The position numbers were made by a program, and so were the translations under genes. Shown in pieces: positions 43,933 through 56,200 of a stretch of 64,000 nt of DNA. The stretch lies in the NCBI GenBank assembly GCA_029204225.1, contig CM055104.1, forward strand, positions 43,867,148 through 43,931,147, given 5' to 3'. Every line of letters begins with the position of its first letter. Positions within the stretch are counted from its first letter, which is position 1. The stretch comes from Diphasiastrum complanatum (taxonomy: Eukaryota > Streptophyta > Lycopodiopsida > Lycopodiales > Lycopodiaceae). Below the pieces are notes generated by a model, which was not told the origin of the DNA, ran no database searches, and saw only the letters and a list, made by a program, of their open reading frames with translations.

Positions 43933-44549
43933 CTTACTAGTGAAATTCTAGACACAGAATATACATTTGGTTGAACTTGAAACTCATAGAGGTTTCTAAC
44001 TTGCAGTGTTTCACTCAAATATTGACTTCTAATCCAACAGATGGACTTGTAATCACAGTTCTATCACTCCCTCACAAAGCTGGAATGAAGATAAGATGAA
44101 GTGAAAACTACTCTCACACAAATCTTGCCAATCTTGGCTATTTTTGGACAATAGAATGACTCTATCTCTCTCTTTCACTTTGTAATTTCTAGACCTGGTT
44201 TCCACTTTAAGAACATCTGAAATCAGCCTAGATTAATTAGTTATCATGAATCAAATCCAAACTAATTAATGGCAAGTGATCTTGGTAGCTTATCCTAGGA
44301 TTTGCACTAAAAATTACATCAAACTGACACCAGATGAAATTACAGTGATCCAATGAATATGGGGGTTTAAATGCTGGTTCAGAGTTGGCCACACATGTGA
44401 ACAGTACAAATTTTGATCCACAGAAAGTTTGGGATCAAATTCTCTCACCAATTCCAAGATACCAGCTCGCCCTTCCAATACTAGCTTTTTGAACCAAAAC
44501 CCTGCTAAAACTGGATTAGTTTCAAACACTAATCAATAGCCTTGTACTT

Positions 44550-44912
44550 GGCTCTGATATCATGTGAAAAGTAGAGTACTAAGGACCATAAATGGATCTT
44601 TGAATGATCCACAAGGTTGATTGTGTGCTTGTTAAACAATCTATCAGATACTAGTCATCAGAAAACAAGATCTAGTTTAGCAGCTTGATAGAAAACAAGT
44701 AGAGACAACGAGATCATTGATCATAAACTGAAATCCGACTTCACACGTGTGAAAATGAGGCTGTAGTACAGCCTGTAGACAGAGTTTAAAGTGTGCAAAA
44801 GCTTAGTTGCATTGGAATCAAGCACAATTACCATACATAGAGAGAAAATCCGAGTTTCTCCTTGAGGCTCCAAAAAGTTTCTATCTTCTCACTATGGAGA
44901 ATCTTGAAGTTT
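44550..44912 (-). repeat. Copia family D primer site and 5' LTR (right portion)
   Basis: Plus-strand 44550-44562 is, on the minus strand, TGATATCAGAGCC, a one-mismatch initiator-Met primer site. The LTR next to it ends CTTTTCACA on the minus strand. LTR-like sequence extends up to about 44912, where the family E integrase starts, so the 5' part of this LTR is absent. About 620 bases of non-coding leader separate the site from the gag Met at 43932. Confidence 0.65.
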
Positions 44913-46665
44913 ATGGGAGATATATTCACCACCTCCATCACTTCTAAGAGCTTTAATCTTGAATGAGAATCACTTCTCTACATAAGCTTTGAAAATAAGG
45001 AAACACCATAGATTTAGAAGCAAGAAGATATAACCAAGTGAATCTTGTGAAATCATCAATGAAAGTAACAAAACAAGTGGCTCCTCCCTTGCTTATAGTT
45101 GATGAGAAATGCACATCCGAGTGGATTAACTCCAAAGGATGCTTGCTTTTGATAGAAGATCTTGTAAATGGCTTTTTGTGAGATTTAGCAATAGCACAAG
45201 CCTCACAAGGCTTGATCTTCTTGGAGAATGACTTTGGCAAGCCAATAGCTTTGGCTTCTTTGATCATAGAGAGCATGGATTTGTAGTTGGGATGTCCCAA
45301 CCTCCTATGCCATAATTCCTCCATAGAGAGCTTGTTCACAAGAGCAACATTACAAGCATTCACATACTCATTTGGATCTAGTTTATAGATGCCACCAAAT
45401 CTAGATCCTAATGCAAGTATCTCATCATTCTTCTTGATAGTGCAAGTATCAACATTGAATTTTACATCAAGGCCATTATCAAGCAATTGGCCAACACTAA
45501 TAAGATTCTTGGTAAGCTTAGGTACATAAAGAACTTTAGAGAGAGAAAGAACTTTAGAGGATGCAAGCTTCAAGTTAATGTTCCCTATGCCTTCAATAGG
45601 ACATTCAAAATCATTTGCAGTGTATATTGATTTCTTGACTCCATCATAAAGTGCAATAGAAGAGAGAGAGTCCTTGGAGCTACACATATGTGAAGAGGCT
45701 CCACTATCAATATACCATAGGTCGTCCTTCTTGAAAGGAGTAGATGAGAAACTAGAGACCATAAGAGATCCCTCTCCATCACTTGCAATAGTGTCTTCCT
45801 TCTCATTGGTAATGATGGCTTGCTTGAGTTGATTCTTCTTCTTGAAGCAATTGGTGGCATAATGACCTTTCTTGCCACAATAAAAGCACTTGATCTTCTT
45901 CTTCTTGAGCTTGGATGATGAAGCATTAGAGGAATCATCTTCCTCCTCATCTTTGTCTTTGGATTTGACTTTGTCCTTGCTTGAGGATTGTTGATGTTGG
46001 TTCTTGCTCCTCCCTTTGTGGTTATCCTTGGCAAAGAGAGCTTTGCCATCATTATGAGTGAGAGAAAGCTTGTCCATCCTCAAGAGCTTGTACTCTTGTC
46101 TTGATTCTTCCAAAATTAGCACACTTTGGAGAGCCTCCAAACTTGGTAGCTCCTCCTTAATGGCATAGGATTGGACAAGGTTATCAAATTCACTTCTCAA
46201 GCCATTGAGAATGACTTGAACTAGCTCATTTTGATTAATGGAATCACCAATACAAGCAAGTTCTCTATGAATATCTTTTACTCTCAAAACATAACTAGAT
46301 GCACTCTCATCACTCTTTTGGCTACTTTGAAAGATTTGATTCCTAAGAGTGAGAAGCCTAGAGGTATCCTTAGCCTCATAGATAGTCTTGAGACAATCCC
46401 AAGCTTCTTTGGCTATTGTACAAGTACCTATCTCCCTCAATATCTCATTAGAGGCATTCATCTTAATGTAGTGGAGAGCCATCCTAGCTCTCTTTTTGTA
46501 TTTGTGAACTTCTTGAAGAACTTGTGGTTCTTTTTCAAGGCCAAGAACTATGTCCATCACATCTTAAAGGATCAAGATGGACTCCATCCTCATTTTCCAA
46601 ATTGAATAGTTTGAAGTGGACAATCTTTCACTTGGTTCCAACAAGGATAAACCCATTGAAGACAT
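44913..46665 (-). pseudogene. Copia family E gag-protease-integrase, long open frame
   Basis: The gag begins at Met 46665 (LSTSNYSIWKMRMES); one TAA near 46565 interrupts it, after which 46560-44953 is open for 535 codons. Domains in order: UBN2-type gag (KEAWDCLKTIYEAKDTSRLL), a Lys/Asp-rich linker, an intact zinc knuckle CFYCGKKGHYATNC, protease WYIDSGASSHM, and GAG-pre-integrase ELWHRRLGHPNYKSM with CEACAIAKSHKKPF. The integrase start LIHSDV ... TFIDDFTRFTW comes last. After a frameshift the second acidic block LRSDGGGEY is visible near 44935, and the copy then breaks off at the family D LTR. RT and RNase H are absent. This is the best-preserved gag-protease region in the window. Confidence 0.85.
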
Positions 46666-47394
46666 TTGAAGTGAAAAAAACTCAAAATGATAAACAATAA
46701 ATGTTGCTACACACTCTCAATAGGATCCAATAATAGAGTACTATCTGCTCCTATGAAAGATCTTGCAACTATTTGTGAATTGATTCTCACTAGCTACACA
46801 GATCTCTCTAAAACAAGATCTATTTCACATCAAATGATGGAGTATAGGCAAAGTTAGGATCAAACACTCTTAGCACGTGTGAAGTACACTAAGAAACCAA
46901 ATTTGACTCAAATACAATGATATTGCATGAAACAAAATGGCTAAGATCTCAAAAACAGTGCCTAGATCACAAATAGATGAGATTGGTAAGCATACAACTG
47001 TGATTTTGGATCAACCAAGCAATCTCTTGACCAAACCAAATGTGTCCACCCAGGTCTAGGTGCCCTACCTAACCCTCTTTCTAATCTTATAACTTTTGAT
47101 TGGCTCAACCAAATGGAATGAAATTGATTGCATCAAAAACTAGACAAAAATAGCTTCAAAAGAAGCTATCAAGCAAGATAAATGGATCAAGCATGAGAGA
47201 GAACTTCCAAACTGAGATTGGATGTTCCTCACACGTGTCTGGGCACCTGATTCCATACAGTACCAGGTCAGACCCAATCAATGTCCTTTTGATCTCTTTT
47301 GATCCAAAATTGAACAAGATAGCTAGGAAAATGGGCCTTGACAATTTCTAGCTCAAAATTGATGAAAAGTTTTCAGCATGGTAACCTTAGGTAG
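46666..47394. other. Leader of copia family E, no gene
   Basis: About 730 bases lie between the gag Met and the primer site. The stretch is AT-rich with no long open frame of recognised content. It includes repeated TTTCACATC and CACACGTGT-like phrases that also occur in neighbouring LTRs. Confidence 0.5.
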
Positions 47395-47762
47395 GATCTG
47401 ATACCATGTTGATTTCACATGTGTGGACTGTCCACAACATGTACTTGTGATCTCCTAAGGTGTGTAGATGCACCAAGATCAAAACTAGATTGAGATTCAA
47501 GATCATCTTGGATCCTATGGCAAAAACACACTATTACATGCATTCAATCACTTCTAACTCTCACTCACATGTGTGGAAAGTATTTAAAAATTATTCTACG
47601 TAAAAACAAGGTGCTCTCCTCAAGTAGAGAGAGAAAAACCATCATGAGCTCTCGGGTAGAGAGAGAAAGCTAGAAATCCAATAACACTCAAAATCCATAT
47701 AATCACCAAGTCAATTAGATCCAAAATGAGGAGTACAATGATACTAGTAGATCCACGAGCTA
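47395..47762 (-). repeat. Copia family E primer site and LTR right portion
   Basis: Minus-strand TGGTATCAGATCC (47394-47406) is an initiator-Met-type primer site with one change. The LTR ends ATCAACA next to it and extends to about 47762, where family F RT sequence begins; its 5' part is missing. ACATGTGTG-type phrases occur twice in it. Confidence 0.65.
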
Positions 47763-50030
47763 CCATTATGCTTAACTATGATTGGACCACACTTTGTCAC
47801 CTCTTAATCCTATTGGACCATGCCAATATGATTTGATTTCATCAACTAAGCCCATATTACTTCCTGTAATAATTAAATCATCGACATAGAGGACAACGAA
47901 CACTATATCTAAGTTTTGCCTAAGAATGTAAAGATTAGGATCCGCATCACTCTTTACCATTCCCCTTCGCTTGAAGTGTTCATCAATGCAAGAGTACCAT
48001 GATTGTGGCGCTTGCTTCAATCCATATATGGCTTTGTTGAGTTTACAAACCAAATGATCTCTCCCTGGCTCAACAAACCCTTAAGGTTGCTCTAAATATA
48101 CCTCTTCATCCAACACTCCATTAAGAAAAGTAGATTTGATGTCCATTTGCTGGATTTTCCAACCATAGAAAGCAGAAATTGCAATGATAAAACTACCATT
48201 TTGGCTATGGATGCGAAGGTCTCCTCCTCAAAGTCTATACCTTCATGCTGCTCAAAACCTCTTGCAACTAGTCGTGCCTTGTACTTGTTGAGTTGCCCAT
48301 ATGCTCCATACTTCGTCTTGTAGATCCACTTACATGTGATAGGCGTCTTACCATCAGGTAGCTCAACCAAGTCCCACATTTTGTTCTTCGATATAGCCTC
48401 CATTTCTGTTTCCATAGATGCATGCCATTCCTTGTGTTCCTTTGTTTTGCTGAAAGTTTTAGGTTCTTGAGCCGCTAACATGGATCCCATTAGGGCTAGA
48501 TTCATCTCTAGTCGAGCTGGAGGTTTTTGAAATCTGTTTGATCTCTTAAGCTCTCCGTGCTCACTTGATTCAGGAGTATCTTCCTTATTAGCATCACTTG
48601 TTACTAACAAGTATCACTTAGGCACTCTCCTAGGAGTCTCATTATTAACACTATCTTTTTCCATTGCTCTTCCATATCGACACCAGCTTCTTTCTTCACC
48701 TGTATGTTAGCTTTATCATCAAAGGAATCAATTGTCAATTTTATTTGGTCATTTTGACCCATCTCATCAAAAGTAGCATCTCTGAAAATCACGATCTTTT
48801 GTGCATCTGTGTCATACATCCTGTATGACTTGGCTCTTTCATCATATTCAAGGAAAATACACTTAACAGCTTTTGCATCCAGCTTCTTTCATTTTTCATC
48901 AGACACATGAGTGTAAGCACCACAACCAAATACTCGTAAATGAGAAACATTAGGTTTCTTTCTAGTAAAAGCTTTGTAAGATGTCTTACCCTCCACGGAC
49001 TTTGTAGGACACCGATTCAAGATATGAGTAGTTGTGTTGCATGCTTCTGCCCAAAAAGTATTTGGCAAAACCTTGCTCTTAAGCATTGTCCTACCCATCT
49101 CCACAATGGATCTGTTTTTCCATTCTGCAACTCAATTCTATTGTGGTGAATAGGGTGCAATAGTTTGTCTCTTGATCCCCTGATCCTTGCAAAAATTTAT
49201 AAACTCTGTTGAAAAATACTCACCGTCACCATTTGATCTGAGGGTCTTAATATAACAACTTGTTTGTTTTTCAACTAGAGCCTTGAACTCTCTAAACTTG
49301 GAAAAAACATCAGATTTCTTGCTTGTGAAATAAATCCAGATATGTCTACTATAGTCATCAATGAATATGATGAAATAGTAACAACCACTAATGGACCTAG
49401 TTTGTATTGGTCCACACATATCACTATGAACAAGATTGGCTCTTCTTGCTCCATTTTTGAAAAATCTCTCTCTATGTTGTTTTCCCAAAATGCAACTCTC
49501 ACAAATTTTTCCTTCAAAAGAGATATCAGGCAATCCAACAACTAGATTACCTCTTTTAAGGATTTGCAAGCTTTGAGCACTAATATGACCAAACCTTTGA
49601 TGCCAAAGGTCACTTCGACTATCAACACTGCTTACTATAGCTTGAGTAAAAGATCTCGCATTCAATTTGTATAGTCGATTCCTGTTGACTCTAGCTCCTG
49701 TAGCATTCACTTTGTAGAGATTCTTGATGTCTTTGAAAAGACATTTGTCGTTGTCAAACTCAACCTTGAGTTGTTGATCAGCCATTGTCCCAACAGATAG
49801 TAGATTATTAGCTAAGTCAGGTACATATTGCACGTTGTTGATCTGATTTATCTTCCTGCTAGCTAACTTCACTGGTACTACTCCAACTCCTTTAACAAAT
49901 AGCAATTTGCCATCGGCTTGTCCAACTTCATCACCATTGTCAGTTTCCTTGAGTTCTAAAAACCACTCTTTCCTTGAAGTCATGTGCTTGGATGCACCAC
50001 TATCAATGTACCAGGTATCCTTAGCGTCAT
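47763..50030 (-). pseudogene. Copia family F protease, integrase and RT
   Basis: The minus strand opens at the protease (WYIDSGASKHMT, near 50015), followed by NNVQYVPDLANNLLSVGTM, GAG-pre-integrase (DLWHQRFGHISAQSL, CESCILGKQHRERF) and integrase with Asp in VHSDMCGP. The second acidic block is altered (LRSNGDGEY, Asp to Asn) and the third reads NRVAEWKN after a stop at 49138. Next come the integrase C-terminus (49104-48604) and RT (HKEWHASMETEMEAISKNKMW, CKWIYKTKYGAYG, ARLVARGFEQHEG, then LYVDDLIITGSN near 47905). It ends at 47763 against the family E LTR. gag, RNase H and LTRs are absent. Confidence 0.85.
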
Positions 50031-51194
50031 CATGTATACAACATCAATTACACTGAGACTTTCAGTCCAATAGTCAAGCATTCTTCTATTCAACTTTTAT
50101 TATCGTTTGTTGCTGCAGTAGATTTGGAAATACATCAAATGGATGTACATATAGCATATCTTAATGGAGTTATCGAAGAAGACATTTACATGGTGCAACT
50201 GGAAGGTTATATTAATGAGGGTAAACACAATCATGTGTGTAAACTCCATAAGGCACTTTATGGCTTGAAGCAATATGCTCAAGCATGGTTTCAAAGGATC
50301 AATAATTTTCTTATTGATCGCGGCTACATGCCAAGCTCTTCAGATTCCAATATACATTACTCAACAGAGGTACATCTGCAATATAGTCAGATATAATCTG
50401 ATTAATTGCAAGTTAGCTCTCTCACCAATGGAACCAGGTCTCAAATTGTCAAAGGACCAATGTCCTCAAACAATTCAAGAGAAGCAGCAGATGCGTGAGT
50501 ATCCTTACCATTCTATTATAGGATCTCTTATGTACACAATGATCTGTACCAGGCAAAACATAGCTTTTGCAATCAGCTCTCTCAGTCAGTTTATGACTAA
50601 CCCTGGTGTAACACATTGGAAGGCTCTTACAAGGGTCATGAGATATCTTCGAGCTACTATGGAGGTTTGCATTTGTTATGGAGCAGTCAGCAATGACAAA
50701 CTCAATCTACTCAGTGGTTACACAGATGCAAGTTGGACAGGAGATGTAGACACTCATAATCCAGATTTACATTCTTCCTCAACAACGGTCCTATTTTCTA
50801 GAATAGTCGCAAGCAATCTTCGATAGCTCTATCTTCCACTAAATCAGAGTATATCATAGCCTCTCAAGCTACAAAGGAAGCAATTTTGTTGAGGAGTTTA
50901 TTCTCAAATATCGGTCTGAATCAATATGCTCCGACGACTTTATTTTGTGATAATCAAAGTGCCATTGTCTTATTAGACAACCCTAGGTTTCATTCCAGGA
51001 GTAAACACATTGAAATTATCACTTCATCAGAAGCAAATTTTTCAACAAACAAGTTAACTTGTAGTATTGTAGAAGGAGACAAGATATGACAGCAGATATT
51101 TTTACTAAAGCATTAAGCTTGAAAGCACACAGAAAGTTCTGTGCGGAACTAAGTTTGAAGGTCAAGGCATTCAAGGATTCAGATTAAGGGAGAG
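50031..51194 (+). pseudogene. Copia family B RT-RNase H, plus-strand copy
   Basis: The plus strand begins inside RT (DYTETFSPIVKHSSIQ), continues EIHQMDVHIAYLNGVIEED and KLHKALYGLKQYAQAWF, and then loses the YVDD region near 50350, where SSDSN is joined to IYITQQRYICNIV. RNase H follows: YTDASWTGD, SSTKSEYIIASQATKE in another frame, and CDNQSAIVLLDNPRFHSRSK. A purine tract (AAGGGAGAG, 51186-51194) precedes the LTR. It is an inverted partner of the minus-strand copy at 38050-39250. Confidence 0.85.
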
Positions 51195-52327
51195 TGTTGA
51201 ATTATTCTCCTTCCTACTAATCGACTAATCAGTTTTAATCTTCGTCCATTTGTTTATCCAGTTCTGCAAATTTTTCCATGTTTTTACAGTCTGCAGAATC
51301 ACAAGTGTTTTTATACGGTCTGCAAAAATACACGAAGTTTGACAACAGTGTCGAGAATTTGCTCTCACTACAAAAAATCTAACATTGTCGTCTTTTTGCT
51401 ACAGTCTTCTCTCAAAGTGACACTGTCAAAAATTGCAAGTAAAAATATAGTGTCGCATTTTTTGCCTGTCAGAAATTACGAGTAAAAATACAGTGTCGTC
51501 TTTTTTGCATTTTTTTGTCTGTCAAGAATTGCGAGCAAAAATGCAGTGTCGTATTTTCAAAGTGCCTCAAATGTTAAGGAAATGACTTTAGCAAAGTGTG
51601 GGGCTACCCCAATATTCTGAAAATGAGATTTTGCGACACTGTCGCATTTTTCGCCTGTGACAGTTTACGTTCATTTCTACAGAGTGACAGTTTACGTTCA
51701 TTTATGCAGACAGACTGTTTACAGCCAATTGTCACCACTTATCAGCGATCAGCTTCTGAGAAAGAACTAGATGAACTCCAGCCAACTGGTAGTCGTGTTT
51801 GACGACCTAATTTCTTAGTATAAATAAATTGTTCATACATTTCACAATTGAAGAGGATGTTATACACAACGCTTCCAGTGCTTTTGTCAAGCAGATCGTT
51901 TTCACGATCAGAAGTATTGAAGTTGTAGTTAGCTCTCTATCAAGCTTTCAAGCTTCAACACTCTTGAGCATTCTAGCTCGGTCTTTTAGAGTTTATTTTA
52001 GAGTTGCTACTGCGCTACTGCTTATTAGTAGAATTGCTTATTTCAGACTTATTCTCAGTTGCTCAGAGATAGCTTCGAGTGCATGGTTTCGATCCGCTAT
52101 TACTTGCACTCATTTGCATCTGATTTGTTTTCTTACTGAATCAATCAAACTTCTTATTGCATTCAGTATGTGTCAGAATGTATGCATCTTTGTAATGTTT
52201 TGTAACTAATAAAAATTGTCTAAGAATTCAATGCTTTATGTTTGGCTACGTAATCGCTTAGTTTCTAGCGATTTCAAAGTTAGTTGCTAAAGATTGAATG
52301 TGATTTCCATCACTACTGTTTTGTTCA
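51195..52327 (+). repeat. Copia family B 3' LTR, about 1133 bp
   Basis: It starts TGTTGAATTATTCTCC and ends TTTTGTTCA. It contains several diverged repeats of CAGTGTCG(C/T)(A/C)TTTT(T)TGC around 51450-51560 and a duplicated GTGACAGTTTACGTTCATTT near 51657 and 51686. The start follows a purine tract; the end is where homology to 37000-37947 stops. ATATA after the end is a possible target duplication without a visible partner. Confidence 0.75.
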
Positions 52328-52539
52328 ATATATTCGAATAATACTTCATTACTGCATTTTTTAGCATCTACACAGTCAATGGTTGCTAAGACATGGCCCC
52401 AATTAATGATATCTGAACAGGTTTGGTTTTACCAATAGTGTAATCAATTGATATCATTGATCTCGATTACCAAAAATGATTTTTTTTTTTCAATCTTGAA
52501 TCACTTCGGCATTGGTTAAACACGTGGTTCCCAATAAAA

Positions 52540-54275
52540 CTTTATATGTGGACTTTTCCTATGGAAGATCTAACACTACGCATTCACACAAACTTTATAT
52601 CTGCGATCTTAATGGGTACAGCATTGATGTGTCCATATGGTTCGATTGAAGTTTGATCAGCTAAGTTCAGCCGATACTTGGGTGGAACAATAGGTCCTAC
52701 ACCCCATTGTTTAGCAAGAAATAGCGATATGATATTTACTCCTAACCCACTATTGATAATAGCAGGTACAATAGCATGATCTTTATGGATTACTAGTAAG
52801 GTGATGCAGCCTCTTGTTTTTCCTGGTTGAAACAAGGTAGCATCAACTTGTTGGGCTTGCATTGGAATCTCCAGTTGATGAGGTATTTCAATATCCTCAT
52901 CTAACTGATGTAATTCTCGGGTTATGATCGTGCGTAAGGTTCAAATAACTTAAGAACAGTGTGGAAAGGCAACGTGATTTGAGACTACAAAAGATTGGAT
53001 ATGATCTCTATTCCCTAGGGTTGTGGTAAGTGTTTTTGTTGAGTTTTCTCGGTTAATGGAATAGGTTCATTTTCGTATTCTCGTAGCAGCTCATCTTGAA
53101 CTTGCTTATACCTCTCCTTTTCTATTATAGGATTTGGATAAGATATAGGCATCATGGAAGTAGCTGAAGACCCTCCTTCTTCAATGTTCTTGCCACTAGA
53201 TTTAGCGTCGTTTATATTTTTTTGTTGCAATTGAGCTCTTGTCATCACCCGAATTGCTTGTTCTTGGACAGGCCTAGTTGGCATAGTCTGTTTTCCTTGA
53301 GCGGGGCAATCCTTGTAACAATGGGTTCTCCCACAATTTTCACAGCATGCTTGATAGATCTTTTTTAATTCACAAGTCAAAAACCTATGGCCTTGTTGCC
53401 CACATACCCAACAACCGATAACTTTTTCTACTCTGTCACAACATAACCACATGGGATAGGTGATTCAAGATCTGCATAAGAATCAGAGGTAGGAGTTTCC
53501 TCTGGGTGATACAGAGAATCGTAGGGATAAGATGCCTCCTCATCAGTGTAGTTGATAGTTACATGACTCTTATTCTTAGGCAACAATTGGTTATTTTTTT
53601 ATTGTGTTGTACCAGATACTTCTTGTACTTGCACTTGGGTTGAAAAGTGTGGCTATTGCTACACACATGGTTGATACATAGGAATTAATGGTCTCTGTTG
53701 GTGTCTCATATCGACAATGCGTGACCTTTCGGTTATTCTTTGTTCAGTAATTCCTTCAACGGGACGTTCTCTTCTTCATTCTCTTAAATTATCATCGTAG
53801 TTATTGAAATGATGATCCTCATCATCCGATTCTTCATCTTCCTCTCTTATAGCTTCTAACATGAACAGGTTTAAGCTCAACGAAGACATTTAAATCTTTC
53901 AATGTAGTCCCTTACTTTTTCTTTTTCTTTCATCTTGATCTGGCTTAATCAGAAAAAAGGTCTATTTGATAATCTATCTGGTCTGAATATTTTAGTGAAA
54001 GCTTCTTTCAACACTTCCCAATCATTACGTTCATCTCAGTCAAGGTTAAAGAACCAATCTCGAGTGACACCTAGCAAGGTTATACATAAGAGTTGAGTCA
54101 TGCTTTCATGTGAAGAATCTCCATATACTTCACAGACATTTTTCAAAAATTTGAATGAATCTCTGAGGATCCGTTCTTCCATCAAATTTTGGTATATCAA
54201 ATTTTGGAGTTCTCCGTTCATATGTGGGTGTACCTCTTCTAGGAGATAATCTAACAAGTAGATCATCATATCTCC
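52540..54275 (-). pseudogene. Ty3/gypsy-like gag, zinc knuckles and aspartic protease
   Basis: Minus strand. The capsid segment 54269-54036 reads ESMTQLLCITLLGVTRDWFF, typical of gypsy gag (helix ending in ...A..W). The frame 53452-53015 has the knuckle CWVCGQQGHRFLTC and a second, shorter cluster CENCGRTHCYKDC, then basic linker. The frame 52862-52584 is a retropepsin-like domain in which the catalytic DSG is NSG (INSGLGVNIIS), followed by YRLNLADQTSIEPYG. Breaks occur between all three. The Asp-to-Asn change would inactivate the protease. No RT follows within 500 bases; the next sequence is the family B LTR. Confidence 0.7.
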
Positions 54276-55258
54276 CTTCGTAATGTTTGTGCACCGTTTT
54301 GGATGCCGTAAGGACAGGAAGGAAGATAATTACATTGTCAACCAGCCATGGAGAGATCTAAAGTTTATGTTAGAGATTTGTCTCCAAACAGTTAACCTAG
54401 CACATTTGCGGTAAAAGGTGAAAAAAGCCACTTTGTCAAGTTGAGCTAAAATCATCGTTTCTCCACGAAATTTCATGATTGAACACTCTACAAACTTGGT
54501 ATCAGTAGGGCGACCCTGCTTCAGGCCTCGGATCGGGCTCAAATCAATCCAAAAACGAAATTGATCAAGCAAAATCTAGTTTGAGGAGGCGCGGTCGTAG
54601 ACAGAGAGGAGCGTGGAGCTCACGCGCGATGAACGGGGTAGCAGCTTAGTGTTTTGAAGTGTCCAACGGCTTCAGAAGTGTAGTTTGATGCACCGATACA
54701 AGGAAGTCCACAAGATCGTCTCCACAACGATCGACGGACAGGATAAATTGCATCTGGACCACAGAATTGAAACCTATCATTAGATTTAACTGAAGTGGGC
54801 CCTGGAGAATTGAAGTGTATTTTGGCCTTCAACTTCATTAAAAATTTTCATACTGAAATTGGAGTTGGGTCCCTTCACAAGTGAAGAGTGAAGTTTCTTC
54901 AAGGTGAAGAAACAGTTCAAAAACAAAGAAAATCCCTATTTTTGGGTCCTTTGCTCGTTTTGACCCAAACGAAAGGCTATAACCTCCAAACGAAGGGCAC
55001 TTGGACTACACTGCAAGTATGATACAGCAAAACAGAGTGATTGCAGCGGAAAAAGTGTTCGGAGTGTGTCAAAAGTGATTTCACCATTCCACTAGGCAAG
55101 TAGTTGGGAGTTGACGATTGAGTGCATTTCGGAAGGCGACGCCGATTTGGCTTTCAAATTGGTGGGAAAGCGGCGAGTGGCCTGGTAAGGGAAAAAGTGC
55201 AGGTCATTATTTTCAACTTTTGACATCACAGTTGGCCTCGGCATACTGCTTTTAGCCT
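54276..55258. other. Non-coding stretch between gypsy gag and copia G gag
   Basis: No gene was recognised. A short inverted repeat AGTTTCTTCA ... TGAAGAAACA lies near 54892-54914. No initiator-Met primer site or LTR end was found before the copia G gag, so its 5' LTR appears to be absent. The left part may be the leader of the minus-strand gypsy remnant. Confidence 0.45.
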
Positions 55259-56200
55259 ATGGCAGAAGTTTCAAGCAGTTTTGCGATGGCAAACATGGGA
55301 GAGTCCATTTTGAGTGAAAGTAGCAAATTGGATGGGATTTCCAACTATGCAGTGTGGAAATTCAAAATGAAAAACATACTGATGGAGAAAGATGTGTGGG
55401 AAGTCGTCACAGGTGATGAGAGAAGGCCGCCAAATGAAGCAGATATCAAAGTGTTCGACAAAAAGATGAGAAAGGCCTTGACCTTCATTAACTTGTCAGT
55501 GGAGGATCACATCATTACCCACATTTCTGATGCTGTTACACCCAGACAGGCATGGGATGTGCTAAAGGAGCAGTTTGAGAAGTCAAAGTCGTCAAGAATC
55601 ATGTTTCTGAAGTCAAAGCTTAATAGTGTCCGCATGGAGCAAGTAGAGCACATTCAAACGTACATGACCAGAATCAAGACAATGAGGGATGAACTGCATT
55701 CTATTGGTGAGCGCATACGTGATGTGGAGTTGGTGCACAATGCATTGTGTGGCATTGCAGAACCCTATCAGATAAGTGGAATAGCATCAAGAGAAAGATT
55801 GCCAACCTTTGACGAGCTCATAGGAATCTTGATGCAGGAAGAGCAACGACGAGAAATGGTGAAAGCTAGACGTCAAAATACTGACGATCAAGCACTTGCG
55901 ACACGCCAAAAACAAGGCAATGGCAAGGGCAAGAAGAAGTCTAAGCAGCAATTTGCCAAGACTCAGGAGGATGAGGGATCTTCCAGTAAGACCAAGAAGA
56001 AAGACAAGTGCTTCCATTGTGGTAAAAAGGGCCATTGGAAGAGTGAATGTCATAAATTCCTGGCGGAACAAGGCAAGGGGAAACCAATAACCTTGTCGAT
56101 GAGGGTGAGATTGAAGGCTCTAGCATCTCCATATCTGCATTGTCATCTAATCAAGATGATCAAGCATGGTATATTGACTCGGGAGCCACAAGACACATGA
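55259..56200 (+). CDS. Copia G gag polyprotein
   Basis: The 313-codon frame begins at the first Met after non-coding sequence. A capsid region with SNYAVWKFKMKNIL, then RQAWDVLKEQFEKSKSSRIM (UBN2 type), is followed by EELI-type and Lys-rich segments and an intact zinc knuckle CFHCGKKGHWKSEC (about residues 254-267). After KGKP the frame leaves the normal copia pattern and stops at 56198-56200. The protease continues in the -1 frame from about 56080 (ETNNLVDEGEIEG). The shift point coincides with a GGGG run at 56077-56080. Copia elements usually have a single gag-pol frame, so this is most simply a one-base insertion. Confidence 0.8.
   Translation: MAEVSSSFAMANMGESILSESSKLDGISNYAVWKFKMKNILMEKDVWEVVTGDERRPPNEADIKVFDKKMRKALTFINLSVEDHIITHISDAVTPRQAWDVLKEQFEKSKSSRIMFLKSKLNSVRMEQVEHIQTYMTRIKTMRDELHSIGERIRDVELVHNALCGIAEPYQISGIASRERLPTFDELIGILMQEEQRREMVKARRQNTDDQALATRQKQGNGKGKKKSKQQFAKTQEDEGSSSKTKKKDKCFHCGKKGHWKSECHKFLAEQGKGKPITLSMRVRLKALASPYLHCHLIKMIKHGILTREPQDT

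Noticed and set aside
45585-46052. Minus-strand Arg/Lys-rich frame of 155 codons
   Set aside because: It is a shifted frame within the family E gag linker; the gag frame itself carries the zinc knuckle and protease.
54882-54914. 5' LTR of copia G upstream of its gag
   Set aside because: No match to the 59391-59653 LTR and no TGGTATCAGAGC-type primer site was found between 54300 and 55258.
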